Shown: positions 36,072-45,476, counted from the stretch's first letter. The stretch is DNA of 64,000 nt from Acidobacteriota bacterium (GCA_026707545.1 JAPOWR010000004.1:186001-250000), one strand, 5' to 3'. Translations and numbers: made by a program. Notes: generated by a model not told the origin, from the letters alone.

Positions 36072-37904
36072 ATGAGCAGCGGGGCCCGGGCACCGGGCGT
36101 GCCCCAAGGGGCGATCGGAGTCGTCCTCCTCCTTTCCGCGGTCTTCGTCGCCTGCTCCCCCGGTGGCGACGAGGCGCCAGCGCCCGCGGCCGAAGCCGCG
36201 ATCCCGCACCCGGCCCTCTCGGAGCTGGAACCGCCCCTGGCCCGAGAGCTGGAGGCCCGGCGCGGTGCACTCGACGCGCTGCTCGCCAGCGCCGACGCGG
36301 GCACCGCCGAACAGGCGCAGGCCTTGGGCAACCTGGGCCGGCTCTACCAGGCTCACCGCTTGCTCGAGGCGGCGCGAGCCTGCTACGCCGAGGCGCACAC
36401 TCTGGCGCCGGAGTCATTCGACTGGGCTTACTACCTGGGCGTCCTCGCGGCGGGTAGTGGCGATGTCGAGGCGGCCTCTACGGCCTTCCGTCACGCGCTC
36501 GATCTCCGACCGGACGACGCGCCGGCCCTCGTCCGGCTCGCCGACCTGGAAGTCGAACAGGGCCGGATCGAAGAGGCCGAACTGCTCTACATCCGGGCAG
36601 CGGCGGTGGACGACTCGGCCGCCGTGGCCTACGGGTTGGGCCGGGTCGCCGAGCAGAGAGGCGCATACGCCGAGGCCATCGAGCAATTCCGGCGAGCCTT
36701 GACACTCCAGCCGAGAGCTTCCGTCCTCCACTACCACCTCGGCCAGGCCTACCGCGAGTTGGGCGAGTTCGAGCGGGCCGAAGAAGCGCTGGCGCGGAGC
36801 GGGCCGAACCGCGTCGCCATGGCCGATCCGCTGATGCACGAGTTGACGACACTCGCGATCGGTGCCTTGCCCCACCTCGACCGAGGCCATTCCGCCGCCC
36901 GCGAGGGTCGGCTGGCCGAGGCGGAATCCGCGTACCGGCAGGCGGTGGCGGCCGACGCCACGAGTGTGCGCGCGCACCAGAGCCTGGCGACGCTACTGAT
37001 CCGCCGGGGCGACGCGGAAGCGGCCCTGGAGCACTTCGGCGTCGCGGTCCGGTTGGAGCCCGAGAATGCCGAGGCCCACTCGGACCTCGGCGTGCTCCTG
37101 AGTGAACTGGGGCGAAACGACCGCGCGCTGGAGCACCTTGGCCGGGCGGTTGAACTCGAACCGGGGCTGGTGGAGGCTCTGCTGACCCTCGGCAACGTCC
37201 AGATCCGGTTGGGGCGGCTCGACGAGGCGGAGGCGACCTACCGCCAAGTGCTTGAGAGTGACGCTACGAACGGCGATGCGCGGCTTGGACTCGGCGCCGT
37301 GCTGGCGCAGACGGGCAATTTCGAACTGGCCGTTGTGGAACTTCGCGAGGCCGTGCGCCTGGTGCCCGAGGGTGACAGGACGCCGCAGATCCACTTCGGC
37401 TTCGCTGAGGCCCTCGTGCGCACCGGCCGTCTAGAAGAAGCGCTGCCGCACTACACGCGGGTCCGGGAGATCGCGCCCGCCGACGGCCTCGCCTGGCTGC
37501 GCGAGGCGACCGTGCTGATGGGGCTCGGACGTTTCGGTGATGCGAGGGCGGTGCTCCAAGCGCGGCTGCGCGTCGAGTCGACGGACGGCCGGGCCGCTCA
37601 CTCGCTGGCGAGACTGCTGGCCGGTGCCCCGGACCCATCGCTTCGCGACGGTCCACGGGCCGTCGCCCTCGCTGGCGCACTGATGGAGGCCGACAACTCG
37701 GCGTCCACGGCCGAAACCGCCGCCATGGCGCTCGCCGAAGCGGGCAGCTTCGAAGAGGCGGTCAGCATCCAGCGCACTCTCGTCGAGGAGGCTCGCCGGC
37801 AGGGCAGGACGGGCGAGGAGCGACGGCTCTCCCGCAACCTGGAGCGGTACGAGCGGAGCGAAGCGTGTTGCGCCCGCGCGGCGGACGCGTTTCCGCCGTA
37901 TTGA
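36072..37904 (+). CDS. TPR-repeat lipoprotein
   Basis: 610 residues from the ATG at 36072. The lipobox is FVAC. From about residue 75 to 590 the protein is a continuous array of TPR units, with typical DAEAALEHFGVAVRLEPENA, NDRALEHLGRAVELEPGLV and RLDEAEATYRQVLESDATNG repeats. No enzymatic domain is present, so it is a protein-binding scaffold at the cell surface or periplasm. A TAGGAT box ends 6 bases before the ATG, suggesting a leaderless message. It converges on a CRTAC1 lipoprotein gene whose stop is two bases away, and both belong to the TPR/CRTAC1 set that recurs in this window. Confidence 0.88.
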   Translation: MSSGARAPGVPQGAIGVVLLLSAVFVACSPGGDEAPAPAAEAAIPHPALSELEPPLARELEARRGALDALLASADAGTAEQAQALGNLGRLYQAHRLLEAARACYAEAHTLAPESFDWAYYLGVLAAGSGDVEAASTAFRHALDLRPDDAPALVRLADLEVEQGRIEEAELLYIRAAAVDDSAAVAYGLGRVAEQRGAYAEAIEQFRRALTLQPRASVLHYHLGQAYRELGEFERAEEALARSGPNRVAMADPLMHELTTLAIGALPHLDRGHSAAREGRLAEAESAYRQAVAADATSVRAHQSLATLLIRRGDAEAALEHFGVAVRLEPENAEAHSDLGVLLSELGRNDRALEHLGRAVELEPGLVEALLTLGNVQIRLGRLDEAEATYRQVLESDATNGDARLGLGAVLAQTGNFELAVVELREAVRLVPEGDRTPQIHFGFAEALVRTGRLEEALPHYTRVREIAPADGLAWLREATVLMGLGRFGDARAVLQARLRVESTDGRAAHSLARLLAGAPDPSLRDGPRAVALAGALMEADNSASTAETAAMALAEAGSFEEAVSIQRTLVEEARRQGRTGEERRLSRNLERYERSEACCARAADAFPPY

Positions 37905-37906
37905 TC

Positions 37907-39709
37907 CTAAGGAGACCCCAAGCCCAGCGCATCCCCCTCGCCCTGAACCAGCGTTTGGTACTCCCCGACTTGCAGGTCTGCCCAGCGTTCCGCCGTGCCG
38001 TCGGGCCAGCGGACCTCGACGTGGCTGACTGCATTTGCCTCACCGAGGCCGATCAGCAGCCGGGGATCGCGGGCCGAGGCGTAGCTGCCGTCGGTGTGGA
38101 CGTGGCGCCAGATGGGTGTTGCGCCCTGCCGGTGGATCAGAACCTGGGCGCCCAGCGCGTCGCGGTTGTGGGCTACGAGCCGCAAGCCGAGCCAGGGGCG
38201 GTTCTGGCCGACCTGGTTTAGGAGCAGACGGGTCGGCGCGTTGCTGTTGACGACGACGACGTCCAGGTCGCCGTCGTTGTCGACGTCGCCGAAGGCGGCG
38301 GCGCGGCTGACTTCGGACGACTCGAAGACCGCGCCGGCCTCGGCAGTGACTTCCGCGAAGCTGCCGTCGCCGAGGTTGCGGAAGAGCTGGTCGGTCTGCC
38401 GCAGCGGGTAGGGATCGCCTTCCCGGATCTGCGCGTCGATGCCGATCACGGCGCCGTTGACGACGAGCAGGTCGAGCCAGGAGTCGTTGTCGTAATCGAT
38501 CCAGCCGATGCCGAAGGCGGTGAACGGCAGGCTCGGCGGGCCGAGTTGGGACGACGCCGACTGGTCCCGGAACAGTCCGGCGCCGCCGTTGACGTAGAGG
38601 GTGTTCGTCTCCTGTTCCAGGTGGCTGAGGACGATGTCGGGTTGGCCGTCGCCGTTGAAGTCCCCGGCGTCGACGCCCATGCCGGCCTCGGGCTGGCCTT
38701 CGCTGTTGACGGCGACTCCGGCCAGCAGGGCGTTGTCGGCGAAGGTGCCGTCGCCCCGGTTGATCCACAGCCGGTTCCACATCAGGTCGTTCGCCACGTA
38801 GAGGTCGATCCAGCGGTCGCCGTTGAAGTCGGCGGCGACGGCGCCGAGGCCCGAACCGGGCTCGGTGCCGATTCCCGAGGGAGTCGACACGTCCTCGAAG
38901 GTGCCGTCGCGGCGGTTGCGGAACAGGCTGTCGGCCGCCGGCCGGTAGGCGCCGGGGGCGCAGTAGGTCATGACGCCGCTCGGGAGTGGGCACGGCGAGT
39001 GGCCCTCCAGCGAGTAGTCGACGTAGTTGCCGACGTAGAGGTCCAGCCAGCCGTCGCGGTCGAAGTCGAAGAACGTGGCGGCGACGGACCAGCGCGGATC
39101 GTCGGCGCCCGAGGCGGCCGTGACGTCGTCGAACGTGCCGTCGCCGCGGTTTCGCAGGAACTGGTTGGAGCCGAAGTTCGTGACGTAGAGGTCCGTCCAG
39201 CCGTCGTTGTCGAAGTCGCCCGTCGCGACGCCCATGCCGTAGCCGGCGGCCTCGATTCTGCTCGCGTCGGTGACGTCGGTGAAACGGAGGCTGGCGCCGG
39301 TGGCGCCGGGTTCCAGATCGTTGCGGTACAGGCGGTCCGTGAGCGGCGTGCCGGGAGGCGGCGGGAAGAGGGCGTCGTCGGGGGAGAGATCGGGGCTCGG
39401 CATTCCGCCCTGGGCGAGGTACAGGTCCGGATCGCCGTCGTTGTCGAAGTCGAACAGGGCGGCGCCGCCGCCCATGATCTCGTTGAAGTAGTGCTCGCCG
39501 GACATGCCGTTGAAGTAGACGAAGTCGAGGTTGGAGGCGGGGGCGGCGTCGATGAAGATCGGGTGTTGGGTGGTGGAGGCGGGGTCGGTGCTGGTTGGTG
39601 GGACGCAGGCGGTGAGAAAGACCAGGGTGAGGGCAAGGCGCGCGCTCGCCGCTTTGCGGCGTTGCGCCTGATGCCGGCCAGGAGGCCGGCGCACCCAGTG
39701 GTTAGTCAA
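37907..39709 (-). CDS. CRTAC1-family FG-GAP/ASPIC-UnbV lipoprotein
   Basis: 600 residues from a TTG that overlaps the upstream TGA (TTGA). The N-terminal 24 residues (MTNHWVRRPPGRHQAQRRKA) are encoded by a palindromic REP-like repeat, followed by the true hydrophobic run and lipobox LTAC. The mature protein is a propeller of FG-GAP repeats with DxDxDGxxDLY loops (LFDFDNDGDPDLYLAQ, DFDNDGWTDLYVTNF, DFDRDGWLDLYVGNY, DFNGDRWIDLYVAND, DVDNDGDLDVVVVN) and a C-terminal ASPIC domain (VEVRWPDGTAERWADL). It pairs with the sulfatase-TPR gene, as the CRTAC1 gene at 14855 pairs with a TPR-cytochrome. Function of the family is not established. Confidence 0.87.
   Translation of the reverse strand: MTNHWVRRPPGRHQAQRRKAASARLALTLVFLTACVPPTSTDPASTTQHPIFIDAAPASNLDFVYFNGMSGEHYFNEIMGGGAALFDFDNDGDPDLYLAQGGMPSPDLSPDDALFPPPPGTPLTDRLYRNDLEPGATGASLRFTDVTDASRIEAAGYGMGVATGDFDNDGWTDLYVTNFGSNQFLRNRGDGTFDDVTAASGADDPRWSVAATFFDFDRDGWLDLYVGNYVDYSLEGHSPCPLPSGVMTYCAPGAYRPAADSLFRNRRDGTFEDVSTPSGIGTEPGSGLGAVAADFNGDRWIDLYVANDLMWNRLWINRGDGTFADNALLAGVAVNSEGQPEAGMGVDAGDFNGDGQPDIVLSHLEQETNTLYVNGGAGLFRDQSASSQLGPPSLPFTAFGIGWIDYDNDSWLDLLVVNGAVIGIDAQIREGDPYPLRQTDQLFRNLGDGSFAEVTAEAGAVFESSEVSRAAAFGDVDNDGDLDVVVVNSNAPTRLLLNQVGQNRPWLGLRLVAHNRDALGAQVLIHRQGATPIWRHVHTDGSYASARDPRLLIGLGEANAVSHVEVRWPDGTAERWADLQVGEYQTLVQGEGDALGLGSP
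39673..39698. repeat. REP-like palindrome inside the 5' end of the CRTAC1 gene
   Basis: GCCGGCC-AGGA-GGCCGGC (39673-39690) is a perfect 7-base palindrome around a 4-base loop, followed by the GCGCACCCAG block (39689-39698). The same core and block occur in the element at 3738-4000. Here it encodes residues of the CRTAC1 N-terminus, before the signal peptide. Confidence 0.65.
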
Positions 39710-42129
39710 CCCTGGCGTTCCAGTGCGCGGGCGGAAGCGAGTTCCCGTTGCGCCTCTTCCGCCTGGCCGAGGCGGGCGTAGATGTCGGCGAGCAGGTAGT
39801 GGCCCATGGGCGCCATGTCCGAGGCCGGGTCGAGATCGAGGCCGGTGCGGGCGAGTTCGATCGCGCGGTCGAGCTGTTCATTGCGGTCGACGAGGGACTT
39901 GGCGAGGAAGAAGTGGCCGACGGCGAACCCCGGGTTGATCTCGATCGATTGCTCCAGGGCTTCGGCCGCGCCATAACGGTCGCCCAGGCTGTCGAGCAGC
40001 CTGCCGAGGTTGAACTGGACCCGGTAGCTCTGCGGGTGGTAGTCGAGTTCGCGGCGGTAGAAGTCGACCGCGGCGCGCGGGTCGCCGCGCTGCTCGGCGA
40101 GCAGGGCGAGGTTGAAGTGGGCCAGGCGAACGTCCTCCTGAACGGTCAGGGCCTCCTCGAAGAGCCGCTCCGCGTTGACCAGGTCGGATCGGAGGAGAGC
40201 CACGGCGCCCTGACTGACGACCGCGGCGCCCATCTCCGGCGACAGATCGGCGGCCTCCCTGAGGTGCTCCTCGGCGCCCTCCAGGTCGCCGAAGTCCACG
40301 AGCATGCGCGCCAGTTCGTAGTGGATGATCGCGTTGCGGGGATCGAGCCGCAGGAACTCCCGGTAGCCGAGGATCGCCTCCTCCTCGGCGCCCTCTCGCC
40401 GGTAGGCGTTGGCGAGGTTGATCACAGCGTGGGCGTAGTCGGGCTTCAGTTCGATGGCTCTCCGGTAGCTCTCGATCGCGGCGCCGGTGTCGTCGCCGCG
40501 CATTTGCTCATCGCCCAGACGGACCCAGGCGTCGATCACCAACGGGTCCTCGTTCAGCACCCGTTCGAGGGCTTCGACGGCCGCCGGCCGGTTTCCCTTG
40601 AGCGAAGCCTCGCGCGCGTCGCGCATCAGGTTGAAGAGGTGGATCCGGTCCTTGGGGTCGGCGAGCAGGGCCCGGTCCACGTTGTCGTCGGTACTGCCGC
40701 CGAAACTGGCCAGATAGCCGAGGGCGGCGAGCCGCGCCCGGGTTTCCGGGTCGATCTCCTCGATCGCCGCCGGCCGCGCCACGTCGGCCCATCTCGACTC
40801 GAGGGACTGGAGCATGGAGGCCATCCGGTCCGCCTCGTCGGGCCGCGCGGAGTACAGGTTGTTCCGCTCGTCCGGGTCGACCGCCAGGTCGTACAACTCG
40901 GGCCGGGGCGCGGCGACGTACTTCATGTTCTCGACCCGCAGCGCGGCGAGGTCGCTCCAGCCGTAGTGATAGCGCGGATAGACGGCTTCCGCGTAGGCCG
41001 GCAGGCGCGGCCCTGAGGCCCCCGTCAGGAGCCGGACGATGCTTGCGCCTTCGAAGGAGGAATCCCGCTCCGCCTGGCCCGCGTCGACCGCCAGCAGGTC
41101 GAGGACGGTCGGGGAGACATCGACCGCCCGGACCACGTCGCCGATCCTGCGGCCCCGCATCGTGTCGTAGGGCGCGCGAAGGATGAAGGGAACCCGCGTC
41201 GCCCCCTCGTAGACGAAGAAGCCGTGGCCGGATTCGCCGTGCTCGCCGAGACTCTCGCCGTGGTCTCCGATCACGATGACGACGGTGTCGTCGGCGCGCC
41301 CGTTCTGGTCGAGCCAGTCCAGCAACCGGCCGACCTGCGAGTCGACGTAGGCGATCTCGCCGACGTATGGACGGTTCCGGTACCGCTCGGCGAACGGTTC
41401 CGGCGGTTCGTAGGGCGAGTGCGGATCGTAGAAGTGGACCCAGGAGAAGAAGCGCGCGTCCGGGGCCTCGTCGAGCCACGCCAGCGCCGCGTCCGTGACC
41501 TCGCCCGCCGGCCGTTCGATCTCGTTCAGCGCCAGCCGCACGGTGTCGCTCAGTTCGAAGTCGTCGAAGTAGTGGTCGAAGCCCTGGGCGATCCCCCACT
41601 TCGCGTCGAGCACGAACGCCCCCACGAAACCGCCGGTGCGCAGCCCCTCGTCGCGCAGGATCTCGGCCAGGACGACGTGCTCGTCGCCCAGGTAGAAGGC
41701 GCCGTTGTCCCGGACTCCGTGAGCCGGCGGGAACTGTCCGGTGAAGATCGACGCGTGCGCCGGCAGAGTCAGCGGCGCCACCGCCTCCGCCTGCTCGAAC
41801 AGCACACCCTCCGCCGCCAGCCGGTCCATGTGCGGCGTCTCGATGCCGGCGAACCCGTAAGCCCCGATCCGGTCCGCCCGGGTCGTGTCCAGCGTGATGA
41901 GCAGAAGACTCAGGTCACCGGGCCCGACCCCGGCCGGAAGCCGACCCAGCACATGCCCCGACGGCGCAGTGACCTCACCGCCGGACAGTAGGCGGACCGC
42001 CACACCGACCACCACAACGCCGGCAACGGCCAGGGCCACAGCAAGCCCGATCCACCGCCCCGCGCGCTTCACTCGCGAGGCGCGCTCCTGGCCAAGCGCA
42101 TCATCGCGACGAGTTTGTCCGCGCCCCAT
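39706..42129 (-). CDS. Membrane-anchored sulfatase/phosphatase-superfamily protein with C-terminal TPRs
   Basis: 807 residues. A membrane anchor lies at about 27-46. The alkaline-phosphatase/sulfatase superfamily domain (about 70-420) has metal-binding LSLLLITLDTTRADRIGAYG, FYDPHSPYEP and VIVIGDHGESLGEHGESGHG. The nucleophile position reads T121-L-P-A-H with ASIFTG, not the C/SxPSR of true sulfatases. The residue is therefore likely a threonine nucleophile, as in phosphodiesterase-type members, and formylglycine formation is not expected. From about 480 to 800 run TPR units (AAIESYRRAIELKPDYAHAV, AAVDFYRRELDYHPQSYRV). The stop overlaps the TTG start of the CRTAC1 gene. The substrate could be a phosphate or sulfate ester at the cell surface. 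Confidence 0.87.
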   Translation of the reverse strand: MGRGQTRRDDALGQERASRVKRAGRWIGLAVALAVAGVVVVGVAVRLLSGGEVTAPSGHVLGRLPAGVGPGDLSLLLITLDTTRADRIGAYGFAGIETPHMDRLAAEGVLFEQAEAVAPLTLPAHASIFTGQFPPAHGVRDNGAFYLGDEHVVLAEILRDEGLRTGGFVGAFVLDAKWGIAQGFDHYFDDFELSDTVRLALNEIERPAGEVTDAALAWLDEAPDARFFSWVHFYDPHSPYEPPEPFAERYRNRPYVGEIAYVDSQVGRLLDWLDQNGRADDTVVIVIGDHGESLGEHGESGHGFFVYEGATRVPFILRAPYDTMRGRRIGDVVRAVDVSPTVLDLLAVDAGQAERDSSFEGASIVRLLTGASGPRLPAYAEAVYPRYHYGWSDLAALRVENMKYVAAPRPELYDLAVDPDERNNLYSARPDEADRMASMLQSLESRWADVARPAAIEEIDPETRARLAALGYLASFGGSTDDNVDRALLADPKDRIHLFNLMRDAREASLKGNRPAAVEALERVLNEDPLVIDAWVRLGDEQMRGDDTGAAIESYRRAIELKPDYAHAVINLANAYRREGAEEEAILGYREFLRLDPRNAIIHYELARMLVDFGDLEGAEEHLREAADLSPEMGAAVVSQGAVALLRSDLVNAERLFEEALTVQEDVRLAHFNLALLAEQRGDPRAAVDFYRRELDYHPQSYRVQFNLGRLLDSLGDRYGAAEALEQSIEINPGFAVGHFFLAKSLVDRNEQLDRAIELARTGLDLDPASDMAPMGHYLLADIYARLGQAEEAQRELASARALERQG

Positions 42130-42264
42130 GACGAGGAAAAAGCCTAACAGCGCCTAACTCTTCTCACGTGCCATCCGTGCGTATGCCACCCTCTGGATCC
42201 TCTACGAGAAAGCGGGGCCATGCAGCCGGCAGTCGTCGCCGTTTCGCCACCAGACGACTTCCAG

Positions 42265-42436
42265 CCTGCCAGGGGCGCGGGAGGGGGTCCCGGCGAGGCT
42301 GTCGGCAAGCGACGCCCTGCGCCCTCTCATCGTCCGACGACTAACCGGAGCGCAGCCGACCGCAGCGAGCACCCACCTCTCATCCATCCGGTAAGTGCGA
42401 GCGACCGCTGGGACCCCCTCCCGCGCCCCTGGCAGG
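42265..42436. repeat. Element bounded by a perfect 27-base inverted repeat in a 341-base gap
   Basis: Positions 42130-42470 hold no credible gene. Arms 42265-42291 and 42410-42436 are perfect reverse complements over 27 bases (arm begins CCTGCCAGGGGC), separated by 118 bases. The centre is GC-rich and shows no open frame of interest. The sequence differs from the element at 3738-4000. It may be a small non-autonomous element or a paired terminator structure between the sulfatase-TPR start region and the TonB gene's 3' end. Confidence 0.65.
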
Positions 42437-42470
42437 CGGGTGTCACCGATGCCCAGCCGACGCGGTCGCG

Positions 42471-45257
42471 CTAGAAGTGGAAGCGCGCCCCGATTCGCCA
42501 GACCCGACCGCGTATCAGCCGCCTCGGGGCGCCGAAGGGCCTGTCGCTGTTCAGGGTCTGTTCGGCTTCGACGACCGTGTCGGCGTTGCCGACGTTGAAG
42601 ACATCGATGCCGACGCCGAGCCTGCGGTCATTGCCGATGTTGAAGTCCTTCTCCACCCTCAGATCGAGGTTGATGCCGTCGTCGAGACGGAAGGAGCCCG
42701 CCGGGTGACCGTAGATGTCCGAAGTCTGATCGACGTCTTCCACCCTGATGAGCTGGTTGTAGGTGTTGCCCGAGAAGTAGGAGAGGTAGCCGCCGACGAC
42801 GACCCCGCCCGGGAGTCGGGCGTTGCCCAGAACCTTGATCAGGTGCGTTGGATCGATCGTCAGGTTGCCGTAGGCGTTGATCTGGTCGTTCGGGTCGCGG
42901 AAGAAGGTCGAACTGCCGAGCTGGGAGCCTCTTCCTTCCAGGAACTCGTACCAGCCGTTGTTGTCGCTGCCTCTTGCCTCGCCGTAGGTCCACGAAGCCT
43001 GCATCTGCCAGTTGTTGCGCCACCGCCTGGCGAGGCTTGCCGTGATCCCGGCGTACTTGCGGACCTTCCTGAAGCAGGTGAGCTCCTTGTAGGCCTGTCC
43101 GTAGTCCTGGCAGTGGTTGACGTTCGTGAAGTAGTACCGGTTTTCGCCTTCGTTCGTCTGGTTGAAGACGTTGAAGGTCCGTCCACTGTCGGGATCCGTG
43201 TACCGCGTGGGCTCGAACTCGCCGGTGAGGTTCACGCCGTCCAGGAAGTTGTCGTTCGTGCGATAGGTCGCCGTGATGTCGAGCGAGACGGTACGCGAGA
43301 GCACCTTCTCCCAGCCGACGTCCAGGGCGTCCATGTGGGGCACGTTGAGACCGTCGTCGATCGTCCACTGGCCGGGACCTCGCCCTTCGGTGAAGTCGTG
43401 CTCCCAGACCTCGTCGTCGGCGTTCCAGATGTAGCCCGTCACGTCGCTCTCGGGCGCCAGCCGGCTGTAGAACAGCGAGATGACCTGGTGGAAGTAGCGC
43501 CCCCAGTTGGCCTTCACCACGGAGTCGTTGTCGTCGCCGAGGTTGATGTTCAATCCGATGCGCGGCGCGATCCCGAGGCCGGGCGTGAACACGCTGCCCT
43601 GATCGAAGCGGACGCCGTTCACGTCCGACTCGACGGCCCCGCGCCAGTAGTTGGCCCGGAGGCCGAGGTTCAGCCTCACCCGGTCGTTGATTCCCCAGGA
43701 GTCCTGCACGTAGCCGACGATCTTGTCGGTGTCGGCATAGGTGTCGTAGCCGGTGCTCTCGAAGAGGATGTAGTTCTCGCCGGCGTAGTCCTCGTAGAAC
43801 TTGCCGCCCGCGTACTGGTTGAGCGTGTTGACCAGCGTGTTCTGCAGCTCGACGCCGAACTTGAAGTCGTGCTCGCCGCGGATGAAGTCATCCGTGAAGT
43901 GGCTGACCGAGGCAATGAGCTGGTAGCGCTCCCGGTTGGCATTGAAGGGCCCCCACCAGTTCTCGGTAAGGCGGTCTTCATAGATGTCGTAGCGGGCGGG
44001 TGTATCGCCGCCGTCGGGCGTCTCGGACTGACGCTGGCGATAGCCGCCGAACTTCAGATCGAGCAGCGTATCCTGGGACAGCATGTCCGTGTAGTTGAAG
44101 TTGAACAGGTACTGGGTCCCCTCCAGGCTGACGGTGGCTCCAGGGGCGATGAAGTCACCCTCGTCCGCGCCCTGGTAGGCCTGGTCGCGGGTGCTGTACT
44201 CGAGCATGCCGCTGAAGATCTTCTCCTGTGTCGGCGTCCAGTTGATCTTGCCGAGGAAGCGGGGCCTCTCGTTGGTCGGGGCGTTGACATGGTCGCCGCT
44301 GGCCTTCGAGTCCTGCTGGTAGTACTTGAACGAGGTGAAGAACCACGCCTTGTCGCGCTGCACCGGTCCGCCGATGTCGAAGTGGACTTCCGTATCCGTG
44401 CGGTCGCTGCCGCTGCGTTGCAGATCGGGGTCGTTCGTGTTCTGGGACTGCCAGTCGTTGTCGGCGAGTTGCAGGTCGACCAGACCGTTCATGTCGTTCG
44501 AGCCCTGCTTCGTCGTCACGTTGACGATCACGCCGGTGTAGCCGCCGTACTCGGCCGAGGCGCCGGCGCCGAGGACGGTGACGTCCTCGACCGAGAAGAA
44601 GCCGAGAGGCACCTCGCTCTCGCCCGCCTCCGGGCTGTTGATGATGACGCCGTCGACCGAGAACTGGACGCCCATGCCGGGCGAGCCGAAGGCTGAAGGT
44701 TGCCTGCCGTCCGCGTTCTGGGAGTGGACGCCGGGAGCCAACTGCACGACGCCCCGGATGCTGCGTTGGGTCGGCACCTCCATCAGGATCTCGTTGTTGA
44801 GTTCCGTCGTCTGGAGCGTCGAACTGCGGACGTCGATGAGCGGTGAGCCCTCGACGATGATGATGTCCTCGATGCTTCCCAACTGCATCGTCAGGTCGAC
44901 GCTCAGGGTCTGGTTGACGGTGAGGACGATGTCCTCCTGCTGCGCGGTCGAGAAGCCCTCGATCGAGGCTGCGACGGTGTAGGTGGACGGCAGCAGCGCG
45001 ACGAAGCGGTAGCGTCCGTTCGCGTCCGTCATCGTTTCGCTGGTCGCGCCGAGTTCTCCCGACGTGAGCGTTACGTTGACGCCCGGCATGCGGTCACCGT
45101 TGGGGTCCGTGATGGTGCCGGTGATCGAGCCGCGCTCGATCGACTGGGCCGCTGCGCCGGTGGCGACGAAGACGAGAAGCACCCCCAAGCAAACCATCCG
45201 GGTACTCCTTGCCGCCGGGGCAAGGCAGCGCGAATCCGCCGTTCCGCGGTACTTCAT
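42471..45257 (-). CDS. TonB-dependent receptor with N-terminal CarboxypepD_reg domain
   Basis: 928 residues from the ATG at 45257, with AAGGAGGCGGAG directly upstream; a longer frame reaches 45368. The signal peptide ends TGAAAQ. A carboxypeptidase regulatory-like domain (SITGTITDPNGDRMPGVNVTL, then TMTDANGRYRFVALLPSTYTV) is followed by a TonB plug (PTQRSIRGVVQLAPGV, FSVDGVIIN, VTVLGAGASAEYGGYTG) and a long beta-barrel with aromatic strands, ending in FHF as outer-membrane proteins do. This is the OmpA-related/Cna-B type common in Acidobacteriota, importing large substrates with TonB-ExbBD energy. No SusD-like partner is adjacent. Confidence 0.92.
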   Translation of the reverse strand: MKYRGTADSRCLAPAARSTRMVCLGVLLVFVATGAAAQSIERGSITGTITDPNGDRMPGVNVTLTSGELGATSETMTDANGRYRFVALLPSTYTVAASIEGFSTAQQEDIVLTVNQTLSVDLTMQLGSIEDIIIVEGSPLIDVRSSTLQTTELNNEILMEVPTQRSIRGVVQLAPGVHSQNADGRQPSAFGSPGMGVQFSVDGVIINSPEAGESEVPLGFFSVEDVTVLGAGASAEYGGYTGVIVNVTTKQGSNDMNGLVDLQLADNDWQSQNTNDPDLQRSGSDRTDTEVHFDIGGPVQRDKAWFFTSFKYYQQDSKASGDHVNAPTNERPRFLGKINWTPTQEKIFSGMLEYSTRDQAYQGADEGDFIAPGATVSLEGTQYLFNFNYTDMLSQDTLLDLKFGGYRQRQSETPDGGDTPARYDIYEDRLTENWWGPFNANRERYQLIASVSHFTDDFIRGEHDFKFGVELQNTLVNTLNQYAGGKFYEDYAGENYILFESTGYDTYADTDKIVGYVQDSWGINDRVRLNLGLRANYWRGAVESDVNGVRFDQGSVFTPGLGIAPRIGLNINLGDDNDSVVKANWGRYFHQVISLFYSRLAPESDVTGYIWNADDEVWEHDFTEGRGPGQWTIDDGLNVPHMDALDVGWEKVLSRTVSLDITATYRTNDNFLDGVNLTGEFEPTRYTDPDSGRTFNVFNQTNEGENRYYFTNVNHCQDYGQAYKELTCFRKVRKYAGITASLARRWRNNWQMQASWTYGEARGSDNNGWYEFLEGRGSQLGSSTFFRDPNDQINAYGNLTIDPTHLIKVLGNARLPGGVVVGGYLSYFSGNTYNQLIRVEDVDQTSDIYGHPAGSFRLDDGINLDLRVEKDFNIGNDRRLGVGIDVFNVGNADTVVEAEQTLNSDRPFGAPRRLIRGRVWRIGARFHF

Positions 45258-45371
45258 CTCCGCCTCCTTCTTCTTCGGCTTCCGTCTTCTCCCTACACGC
45301 CCTGGCTCACAGGCCGGCTTGACCCGGGCCGACCCGATTCCCAAGGACACATAGCGTTCGATGTTCAAACT

Positions 45372-45400
45372 ACGTTAGCCTCGGGTACCATGGTCGTCAA
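45372..45400 (-). promoter_or_regulatory. Sigma70-type promoter of the TonB receptor
   Basis: On the minus strand TTGACG (45395-45400) and TAACGT (45372-45377) are separated by 17 bases, a good -35/-10 pair. The block 45360-45379 matches that upstream of the Tat sulfatase (28669-28688) at 18 of 20 positions. The expected leader to the ATG at 45257 is about 110 bases. Confidence 0.65.
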
Positions 45401-45476
45401 ACGGAATTCGGATTGTTGGATCCGAACCTTGGAGGCCACCGCCTGCGACCTTCTCGATCGATGGGTGCGCGCCGGG

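Noticed and set aside
42130..42470. Open frames between the sulfatase-TPR gene and the TonB gene
   Set aside because: They consist of arginine- and proline-rich translation of the inverted repeat and have no credible start context.
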